Positions 57,581 through 64,000 of a stretch of 64,000 nucleotides of DNA are shown here, piece after piece (within the stretch, counting starts at the first letter, position 1; the number at the start of each line of letters is the position of its first letter). The translations under genes were made by a program, and so were the position numbers. Source of the DNA: Nocardia flavorosea NBRC 108225 (GTDB taxonomy: Bacteria; Actinomycetota; Actinomycetes; Mycobacteriales; Mycobacteriaceae); contig NZ_BDCG01000001.1 of assembly GCF_001613385.1 (NCBI RefSeq), positions 1 through 64,000 of the forward strand, in the 5' to 3' direction. The notes beneath the pieces are model-generated. The model was not told the DNA's origin and did not search any database. It worked only from the letters and a program-made list of their open reading frames with translations.

Positions 57581-59689
57581 TCAGGGCCTTGCGGGGTCGG
57601 CCCGGAGGGTGTCGGCGGTGATCGGGAGCGCACGCACACGGACCCCGGTGGCATGATGAATCGCGTTGGCGACCGCGGCGGCCGCGCCGACGATCCCGAT
57701 CTCGCCCGCGCCGCGCGACCCCATCGGGTTGGTGTGCTCGTCCACTTCGTCCAGCCAGATCGCGTCGATGTCCTGGACATCGGCGTGCGCGCTGATGTGG
57801 TAGGACGCCAGGTCGTGGGTGACGATATGGCCGAACCGGTGGTCGCGCACGCTGTCCTCGTGCAGGGCCCCGGAAACACCCATTGTCATGCCGCCGATCA
57901 GCTGCGAACGCAGGGTGCGCGGGTTGATCGCCCGACCGATGGAGAAGACGCCCAGCATGCGTGGGATACGGATCTCGCCGGTGTCGCGGTGGACCCGGGC
58001 TTCGACGAACTGGGCGCCGAACGAGTGCAGAGCGAACTTTTCGGCGTCCGGATTCCCGGCCGCCCGGGCGCTGGTGCGCGAGCCCGTGGTGGGGGTTTCG
58101 CCGTGCTCGCGCCGGAAGGCCTGGGCGGCGGCGACCACAGCCGATCCCCACGAGCCGATTCCGGTGGATCCGCCGGCAACGCTGGCCTCGGGCAGGTAGG
58201 TATCGCCTATCCGCAGCCGCACCGCGTCCGGGGCGCAGCCCAGTGCGTCGGCGGCGATCTGGGTCAGCGCCGTCCAGGTACCCGTGCCGATATCGGCGGC
58301 ACCGATATCGACGGTGTAGTGCTCGTCGGCACCGAATTCGATCCGGGCGGTGTTACCGGGCATCGCCATGGCGGGGTAGGTGGCCGCCGCGACCCCCGTC
58401 CCGACCAGCCAATCACCATCGATTCGTGCGCGCGGAGCGGGATCGCGTCCGGCCCAGCCGAGATGTTCGGCGCCGGTGCGCAGGCATTCGACGAGATGCC
58501 GTCCCGACCACGGCAGGCCCGTCTCCGGATCGGTTTCCGGCTCATTGCGGATGCGCAGCTCGATCGGGTCGATACCGCAGGCCACGGCGAGTTCGTCCAT
58601 CGCCGATTCCGCCGCATACATACCGGGACATTCCCCCGGCGCGCGCATCCAGAACGGCACCGGCACATCCAGCGCGACCAGGCGATGGGAGGTCCGCCGG
58701 TTCGGGGTGGCGTACATCGTCCGGGAGGCGACCGCGGTCTGCTCGGCGAATTCCTTGATCCGGGAGGTCGTCTCGACCACCTCGTGCGACAGCGCGGTGA
58801 GCCTGCCCTCGCGATCCGCGCCCAGGCGCATCCGCTGCACGGTCGGTGTGCGGTAGCCGACCAGTGCGAACATCTGCTGCCGGGTGAGCGCAAATTTCAC
58901 CGGCCGTCCCGCGCAACGCCGGGCAGCCAGCAGCGCGAGCACATTGTGGGCATGGGGCGCCCCCTTGGAACCGAACCCGCCGCCGACGTGGGGCGCCAGC
59001 ACCCGCAGCTGGGAAGGTTCGAGCCCGAACAGCGGTGCCAGCGTCGACCGGACGGTGTGCACACCCTGCGTGGAGTCGTAGAGCGTGACCTCCGGCCGGC
59101 CGGTCGATTCGTCCCACAGCGCAATACAGGCGTGCGGTTCCATCGGGTTGTTGTGCTCGGTGGGCGTGGTGTAGGTCCGGTCGATACGCACCTCGGCCGC
59201 CGCGAATCCCGCTTCGACGTCACCGTCCTCGGTATCGGTCGGGAAAGTCGGATTCACCTGCTCGGGCGCGTAGCGGCCGGGGTCGTCGGCGCGCAGTTCG
59301 GTGTGATGTGGCTCGGACTCGTACTCGACCCGCACCAGATCGGCACCGTGACGTGCGATTTCGGCGCTCTCGGCGAGTACCGCGCCGATCAGTTGCCCGC
59401 GGAAGTGCACACGGTCGTCCTGGAGGATGCTCAGTTCACCGTCGGAGGCATCGGCGAGAGCGGGAGCGTCGAACACGGTAAGTGCCGCAACCACTCCCGG
59501 GAGACGCAGTGTATCGCCGGTGTCCATGGAATCCACCCGGCCCCGGGCGACGGTGGCCTGGACCGGATGGAGATACAGAGGATTGTCCACGGGATGTTCG
59601 ACGGCATACGACGCCGTACCGGTGACCTTGGCGTGCCCATCCAGCCTGGTCAGCGGCGTACCCATCGATTCGGCCGGTATCAGTGTCAT
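57581..59689 (-). CDS. Molybdopterin-binding large subunit, PaoC/xanthine-dehydrogenase family
   Basis: A 702-residue molybdenum-cofactor subunit. It begins TRLDGHAKVTGTASYAVEHP and has the MCD-cofactor contacts HVGGGFGSKG and GSTGIGSWGSAV. The catalytic Glu is in GSRGAGEIGIVGAAAAV (GxxGxGE). Together with the two smaller subunits it should oxidise an aldehyde or N-heterocycle with water as oxygen source. The FAD subunit's [4Fe-4S] Cys pattern points to the PaoABC (YagTSR) aldehyde oxidoreductase group. No Tat signal is visible on the small subunit, so the complex is likely cytoplasmic here. It overlaps the FAD subunit gene by four bases. Confidence 0.93.
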   Translation of the reverse strand: MTLIPAESMGTPLTRLDGHAKVTGTASYAVEHPVDNPLYLHPVQATVARGRVDSMDTGDTLRLPGVVAALTVFDAPALADASDGELSILQDDRVHFRGQLIGAVLAESAEIARHGADLVRVEYESEPHHTELRADDPGRYAPEQVNPTFPTDTEDGDVEAGFAAAEVRIDRTYTTPTEHNNPMEPHACIALWDESTGRPEVTLYDSTQGVHTVRSTLAPLFGLEPSQLRVLAPHVGGGFGSKGAPHAHNVLALLAARRCAGRPVKFALTRQQMFALVGYRTPTVQRMRLGADREGRLTALSHEVVETTSRIKEFAEQTAVASRTMYATPNRRTSHRLVALDVPVPFWMRAPGECPGMYAAESAMDELAVACGIDPIELRIRNEPETDPETGLPWSGRHLVECLRTGAEHLGWAGRDPAPRARIDGDWLVGTGVAAATYPAMAMPGNTARIEFGADEHYTVDIGAADIGTGTWTALTQIAADALGCAPDAVRLRIGDTYLPEASVAGGSTGIGSWGSAVVAAAQAFRREHGETPTTGSRTSARAAGNPDAEKFALHSFGAQFVEARVHRDTGEIRIPRMLGVFSIGRAINPRTLRSQLIGGMTMGVSGALHEDSVRDHRFGHIVTHDLASYHISAHADVQDIDAIWLDEVDEHTNPMGSRGAGEIGIVGAAAAVANAIHHATGVRVRALPITADTLRADPARP

Positions 59690-60684
59690 CGCTGTGCCTG
59701 TTCGGTGAGGGTCTGCAGGGTCGATACCAGGGTGCGGTGGGCGAGTCCGACCTTGAACTCGTTACCGTCCAGCGGCTGCGCGTCGGCGAGTTCGGCATCG
59801 GCGGCTCGTTCGAAGGTCTGCCGGGTCGCCGGGGCCGCGGTCAGTTCTGCTTCGGCCCGCCGCGCACGCCACGGTCGGTGCGCGACTCCGCCGAGCGCCA
59901 GCCGCGCGGACCGGATCGTGCTGCCGCCGGGTTCGAGGGCGAGTTCGGCCGTCACCGAGACCAGTGCGAACGCGTAGGAGGCACGGTCACGCACCTTGCG
60001 ATAGTCCGCAACCACCCCGTCCGGTGGTGCGGGGATCTCGATCGCGGTGATCAACTGGCCGTGGTCCAGAACGGTGTCACGTTCGGGATGGTCCCCGGGC
60101 AGCCGGTGGAACTCGGTGATCGGGACCCGCTGTTCGCCGCCGGTGTTCTCCGTGACCACCGCGGCATCCAGTGCCGCGAGCGCGACCGCCATATCCGACG
60201 GATGCACTGCCACACAGTGCTCGGATGCCCCCAGGATCGCGTGATAGCGGACGTACCCGCCGAGTGCCGCGCAACCGCTGCCGGGCTCGCGCTTGTTACA
60301 CGGCGTCGACACATCCTGGAAGTACACGCATCGGGTGCGTTGCAGCAGGTTGCCACCGGTGGTGGCCAGATTGCGCAGCTGTCCCGACGCCCCGGACAGC
60401 AGCGCGCGGGCCAGCGCCGGGTAACGGGCCCGGACCACCGGATGCGCCGCCAGATCGCTGTTGCGGACGGCCGCGCCCACCCGCAGCCCGCCGTCCGCGG
60501 TCTCCTCGATCTCGTCCAGCGGCAGCCGGCTGACATCGACCAGCAGTTCCGGCGCGGCTATGCCCAGTTTCATATGGTCGACGAGGTTGGTGCCGCCACC
60601 GAGGAACGCCGCCGCCGGTCGTTCGGCCACCGCCGCCACCGCCTCCCGGGTGCTCGCCGCGCGCCGGTACTCGAACGGGATCAC
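59686..60684 (-). CDS. FAD-binding medium subunit with extra [4Fe-4S] site, PaoB-like
   Basis: 332 residues from GTG 60684 (GTGA overlap with the small-subunit stop). The FAD motifs are FLGGGTNLVDHMK and ATTGGNLLQRTR. An insertion follows with CVYFQDVSTPCNKREPGSGC and a later Cys in LGASEHCVAVHPSD, the four-Cys pattern that ligates a [4Fe-4S] cluster in PaoB and hydroxybenzoyl-CoA reductase relatives. It passes electrons from the small subunit's [2Fe-2S] clusters to NAD or another acceptor. The C-terminal CO_deh_flav_C domain (ALGGVAHRPWRARRAE) is intact. Confidence 0.93.
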   Translation of the reverse strand: MIPFEYRRAASTREAVAAVAERPAAAFLGGGTNLVDHMKLGIAAPELLVDVSRLPLDEIEETADGGLRVGAAVRNSDLAAHPVVRARYPALARALLSGASGQLRNLATTGGNLLQRTRCVYFQDVSTPCNKREPGSGCAALGGYVRYHAILGASEHCVAVHPSDMAVALAALDAAVVTENTGGEQRVPITEFHRLPGDHPERDTVLDHGQLITAIEIPAPPDGVVADYRKVRDRASYAFALVSVTAELALEPGGSTIRSARLALGGVAHRPWRARRAEAELTAAPATRQTFERAADAELADAQPLDGNEFKVGLAHRTLVSTLQTLTEQAQR

Positions 60685-61202
60685 CGGGCCGCCGCCTGCC
60701 GGATCGCCGCCACGATATTCGGGTAGGCCGCGCAACGGCACAGGTTGCCGCTCATCCGTTCCCGGATCTCGGCACTGTCGAGTTCCGCGGCGGCCGTGAG
60801 ATCAGGGGTGACGTAACTGGGATTCCCGGCCTTCGCTTCCGCCAGCATCCCCACCGCCGAGCACACCTGCCCGGGTGTGCAGTAACCGCATTGGAAGCCG
60901 TCGTGCTCCAGAAACGCCTGCTGGACGGGGTGCAGGGTCTCGCCGTCGGGCAACCCGGCCGCGGTGACCACCTCGGCCCCGTCGTTGGCCGCGGCGAAGG
61001 TGAGGCAGGTGGTGGCACGCCGGCCGTCGAGCAGTACCGTGCACGATCCGCACTGTCCGTGATCGCAGCCTTTCTTGGGAGCCGTGACACCGAGCTGCTC
61101 ACGCAGCGCGTCCAGCAGGGTGGTGCGGTTGTCCACGCGCAGCGTCCGCCGCTGCCCGTCCACGTCCAGCGCGATATCGCTGTGATTTTCGGCAGCTGTC
61201 AT
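60681..61202 (-). CDS. [2Fe-2S] small subunit, PaoA-like
   Basis: 173 residues from ATG 61202. The plant-type cluster is CDHGQCGSCTVLLDG...TTC and the C-terminal helical cluster is CGYCTPGQV...GNLCRCAAYPN. It begins MTAAENHSDIALDVDGQRRT without a Tat-type twin-Arg signal, unlike E. coli PaoA. First structural gene behind xdhC (20-base gap) and overlapping the FAD subunit gene by four bases, giving the order xdhC, small, medium, large. Confidence 0.95.
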   Translation of the reverse strand: MTAAENHSDIALDVDGQRRTLRVDNRTTLLDALREQLGVTAPKKGCDHGQCGSCTVLLDGRRATTCLTFAAANDGAEVVTAAGLPDGETLHPVQQAFLEHDGFQCGYCTPGQVCSAVGMLAEAKAGNPSYVTPDLTAAAELDSAEIRERMSGNLCRCAAYPNIVAAIRQAAAR

Positions 61203-61222
61203 GGCCGCCGGATACCCCCGGC

Positions 61223-62350
61223 TCACGCCCCAAACCGGAGACCTTCGCAACGAATCGCGGTCGTGTCACCGGCGTGATGGATGGGACTGCCGAGATCACG
61301 CAGCCGCGCACCGCTGCCGTTGCGCCGCTGCGCGACGATCTCCGCGGCAATGGACACCGCCGTCTCCTCCGGGCTGTCGGCCCCCAGATCCAGGCCGGTC
61401 GGCGCGGCGAGACGCCCCAGTTCGACTTCGGTGACCCCGGCGTCACGCAGCCGGCGCACACGATCGGCGTGGGTGCGCCGGCTTCCCATCGCACCGATAT
61501 ACCCGGCCTCGCTGCGCAACGCCGCCGCGAGGAGCGGCACATCGAACTTCGCGTCATGGGTGAGCACGCAGATCACGGTCGATTCGGTCACGGGCGTCTC
61601 CGCGAGATACTCGTGTGGCCAGCGCACCACGACCTCGTGTGCCGCCGGAAACCGCGAGGCGGTGGTGAAGGCCGGCCGGGCATCGCAGAGGGTGACCCGG
61701 TAGCCGAGGAATCGGCCCATGCGGGTGAGCGCGGCTGCGAAATCGTCGGCACCGAAAATGAGCATGCGCGGTGGGGCGGGAAAGGACTGGACGAATACAC
61801 GCATGTCGCATGCGGTATCGGTACCCGGTAAGTCGAGTATCCGGGTGGTAGTCGTATCGGCGAGTGCCCGCACCCGATCCAGCGAGGCATCCGTCGCAGA
61901 GCGGCCGTCACCGGGACGAGCCGGGATGAGTGTATGACGTGGGGCCGAAGCGTTGGCTCCGGCGACGATCGTCGCCAGCGCGACCGGCTGACCGTCCCGA
62001 ATCGCTGCTAACAATGGCGCGAGCACTGCGCGCAGCGATTCGTTCACAGGTTCGACGAACACGTCGAGCCTGCCACCACACGGCAGACCCGGGGCCGAGA
62101 AGTCCCCGGCCCCGCCGTCGTACCGCAGCTGCTCCGGAACACCGCTGCGCATGACCTCCTGCGCCCGTGCGCAGATATCGCCGTCGACACACCCACCGGA
62201 AATACTGCCCACGATCCGACCAGAACCCGAAACTGCCAGCGTGGCCCCGGGCGGGCGCGGACCTCCGGACCAACTGTCCACCACTCGCGCCAAGGCGGAC
62301 CGCGAACCTGCACGGGTCCACTTCAAGGCTGCTTCCCAAGCCGTATTCAT
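61223..62350 (-). CDS. XdhC/CoxI-family molybdenum-cofactor insertion protein
   Basis: 375 residues. The N-terminal XdhC/CoxI domain (GATLAVSGSGRIVGSISGGCVDGDI, given in two parts: GATLAVSGSGRIVGSIS and GGCVDGDI) with its Cys is followed by a Rossmann-like C-terminal XdhC domain (MLIFGADDFAAALTRMGRFL, VLTHDAKFDVPLLAAAL, GYIGAMGSRRTHADR). Such chaperones bind and sulfurate the cofactor and load it into the large subunit. It is the first gene of the operon, as PaoD is dedicated to PaoABC. Confidence 0.92.
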   Translation of the reverse strand: MNTAWEAALKWTRAGSRSALARVVDSWSGGPRPPGATLAVSGSGRIVGSISGGCVDGDICARAQEVMRSGVPEQLRYDGGAGDFSAPGLPCGGRLDVFVEPVNESLRAVLAPLLAAIRDGQPVALATIVAGANASAPRHTLIPARPGDGRSATDASLDRVRALADTTTTRILDLPGTDTACDMRVFVQSFPAPPRMLIFGADDFAAALTRMGRFLGYRVTLCDARPAFTTASRFPAAHEVVVRWPHEYLAETPVTESTVICVLTHDAKFDVPLLAAALRSEAGYIGAMGSRRTHADRVRRLRDAGVTEVELGRLAAPTGLDLGADSPEETAVSIAAEIVAQRRNGSGARLRDLGSPIHHAGDTTAIRCEGLRFGA

Positions 62351-62526
62351 CGGCTTGTGGGCATCGGCCGAGTGAGCCGCGAATGTGTGCGGACCGGCGG
62401 GTATCTCTGTGGTGCCGGAGTCTGCTTGTTGCTCATCCGTCTCGCCTACCCACCGAGGCCACTTTCAGTCCTCCGGCGATGCATTACGATCGCGGCAGCT
62501 GATCGGCGGGTCAGGCAGTGGAAAGT

Positions 62527-63774
62527 TCAGAGCCTCCACTGCGGGGAAGGCGGGAAGACCATCGGCAGGTTCGTCAACGCTCGGTGGAACGGGCCGGGGC
62601 GCCAGACGAGCTGGTCCACCGGGACTGCCAGTGTGATCTCCGGCAATGCATCCAGGAGCTGGTCGATGATTTCCTGGGCGAGCAGGTAGGAGAACGGCCG
62701 GGCGTGCGCAGGGCACGCGTGCGGCCCGGTGCTCCAGGCGAGGTTCCACCCATTGTCCAGGAATTCGCCCGTGTTCATCTCCGGGTCCGTATTGCACGCC
62801 GCCATACTGATGATCACCGGCTGATTCGCCTGCAGCCATACGTCCTCGATCAGGATCGGCTGGCGAGGGTAGGTGATGCAATAGTTCGCCATCGGTGGAT
62901 CGGTGGCCAGCCGTTCATCCAGCGCCGTCTTGGTGGACAGGTGGAACTTGTTCTCACTGCTGGTGTAGCGGGGATCGGTCAACATCAGAACCAGAGTGTT
63001 GGCGATCAGGTTCAGAGGCGGTTCGACACCGGCCGCGAACAGCAGCACCAATTGGTGCACCATCTCTTCATCGGACAGTCCTGATTCGTGCTGGACCATC
63101 CTCGTGGTGATGTCATCACCCGGATGAGAGCGCTTGAGATGGGTGAGTTCGAGCAACGCTTCGCCCATACTGGCATTGACCGCGTCGGTGTCCACGCTGT
63201 CGAACATCGCCGCACTGGCCGCCGCGACCCGCTCACCGATATCCTGCGGACAGCCGAGCACCTGGCAGAACACAGAGAAGACCATCGGGGCGACATATTC
63301 ATTCAACACATCGGCCTGCCCTCTTTCGCAGAACGTGTTGATGACCGTCATAGCGGATCGCTCCACCATCGGCCGCAGCGTGTTCAGGTCGATCCCGGCC
63401 AGGGCATCGTTCATCGCGCTGCGGTAGCGGGCGTGTTCGGCGCCGCTGGTGCGGATCGCGTTCGGCCGGTATTCGATCATCGGCATGATCGGGCTATCGA
63501 CGGGCGCTGTCTTCTGCCAGATGCTCGGATCGGCCGGGAACCGGTCCGGATCGTTGAGAATGCGCACGGCGGTGCGATACTTGATCACCATTGTCGCCGG
63601 CACGCCCGGCCACATCTCGACCGGCACCAGCGGTCCGTAGTCTCGCCGCATCTGGCGGTATGCCCGGTGGGGATCGGCCGCAAATTCTGCACTGTAGATA
63701 GGGATCCGAGGACCGTCGTCGATCGACGCAGGCGAGTCGACGGGTGCGCCCTGGTGCGCGTGCTGCGGATACAC
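62527..63774 (-). CDS. Cytochrome P450, conservon-associated (CYP157-like) type
   Basis: 415 residues from GTG 63774 (AAGGAG upstream). The heme-thiolate Cys354 is in WSTGPHACPAHAR, and the C-terminal WRPGPFHRALTNLPMVFPP end resembles P450s of actinobacterial conservons (CvnE). Two hallmarks are absent. The ExxR motif is replaced by TALDERLATDPP (no Glu three residues before the Arg), and the I-helix AAGVEPPLNLIANT has Pro where the oxygen-activating Thr normally stands. Members of CYP157 are known to deviate at ExxR. No roadblock, GTPase or kinase gene of a conservon is in the window; they could lie beyond 64000. Confidence 0.85.
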   Translation of the reverse strand: MYPQHAHQGAPVDSPASIDDGPRIPIYSAEFAADPHRAYRQMRRDYGPLVPVEMWPGVPATMVIKYRTAVRILNDPDRFPADPSIWQKTAPVDSPIMPMIEYRPNAIRTSGAEHARYRSAMNDALAGIDLNTLRPMVERSAMTVINTFCERGQADVLNEYVAPMVFSVFCQVLGCPQDIGERVAAASAAMFDSVDTDAVNASMGEALLELTHLKRSHPGDDITTRMVQHESGLSDEEMVHQLVLLFAAGVEPPLNLIANTLVLMLTDPRYTSSENKFHLSTKTALDERLATDPPMANYCITYPRQPILIEDVWLQANQPVIISMAACNTDPEMNTGEFLDNGWNLAWSTGPHACPAHARPFSYLLAQEIIDQLLDALPEITLAVPVDQLVWRPGPFHRALTNLPMVFPPSPQWRL

Positions 63775-64000
63775 GTAAATCTCCTTGATATCGTTTGCGG
63801 CAGCATAGTACCCAAGGTGTAGACCTCCGGGCGCCTATGTCGTTCCCTCACAATAGATTTCTGTCGCCGTGCAAGCGATTCGACCACGCATCGCAGATCG
63901 TTCATGCCGCGGGCCCGGCCGACCACGCTGCGGCAGGATGCCAGCCGAAACTGCAGTCACGTGGCTCTGACCGAGCCGGGGTCGGCGGTAACATCACCCG
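63775..64000. other. Upstream region of the P450 gene
   Basis: 226 bases to the window end, with AT-richer patches (TAGTACCCAAGG and ACAATAGATTTCTG) that may contain the P450 promoter. No gene is recognised. Confidence 0.4.

Noticed and set aside
56951-59977. A 1008-codon + strand open frame
   Set aside because: It lies antisense to the ABC-F and molybdenum-hydroxylase genes, has no motif, and is explained by the codon bias of the opposite strand.

Overview
The window reads as chromosomal DNA of a high-GC actinobacterium of the Mycobacteriales, most likely Nocardia or a close relative such as Rhodococcus. The reasons are the strong G/C bias, many GTG starts, long chains of genes joined by 4-base ATGA/GTGA overlaps, and a gene content dominated by steroid- and terpenoid-type oxidative catabolism. 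No transposase, integrase, tRNA, rRNA or CRISPR array was recognised. The genus is an inference.

Layout. 1-8.2 kb (+): an unknown protein with a possible HxD...H metal site, then an oxidation operon (SMP-30-type lactonase, SDR, P450, its [2Fe-2S] ferredoxin and ferredoxin reductase, KstD/fumarate-reductase-type flavoprotein). 8.7-13.3 kb: accessory genes (fragment of an MpaB-type oxygenase, HTH regulator plus APH-type kinase, a small protein coupled to a 29-residue membrane peptide, an AEC transporter). 13.5-19.5 kb (-): a tightly overlapped CoA operon (enoyl-CoA hydratase, two acyl-CoA dehydrogenases, CaiB CoA-transferase, GntR regulator, esterase), divergent from an SDR, a VOC protein and a second KstD-type flavoprotein at 19.6-22.5 kb. 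22.7-37 kb: an IclR regulator facing a Rieske oxygenase closely resembling KshA, an HsaA-type hydroxylase and an HsaC-type extradiol dioxygenase. Next comes a second operon of two Baeyer-Villiger-type monooxygenases, an esterase, two SDRs, an Old Yellow Enzyme, a small Cys protein and an HsaD-type hydrolase. 37-48 kb: two Dabb-type barrel proteins, PadR and IclR regulators, a third KstD-type enzyme, an SDR, a thioesterase, a sugar aminotransferase/dehydratase-like protein, an LLM flavin monooxygenase, a shortened aldo-keto reductase and an SDR. 48.6-55 kb: a double-barrel protein, TetR and SMP-30/MmyB wrecks, a terpene cyclase, a PAS-GGDEF diguanylate cyclase, an SDR and a cold-shock protein. 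55-64 kb (-): an ABC-F ATPase, a PaoABC-like molybdenum hydroxylase with its XdhC chaperone, and an unusual P450.

How the genes may work together. KstD-type dehydrogenation plus KshA-type 9-alpha-hydroxylation would open ring B. HsaA hydroxylates the resulting phenol, HsaC cleaves the catechol and HsaD hydrolyses the product. These functions sit here in a non-standard order with two Baeyer-Villiger monooxygenases, esterases, an alcohol dehydrogenase-like SDR and a lactonase. That combination fits removal of a C17 side chain or opening of ring D by an ester/lactone route. The CoA operon would handle a carboxylated side chain. The dedicated reductases (KshB, HsaB), a CoA ligase and a thiolase were not found and would have to come from elsewhere. 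The substrate is not readable from sequence; a steroid or polycyclic terpenoid is the best inference.
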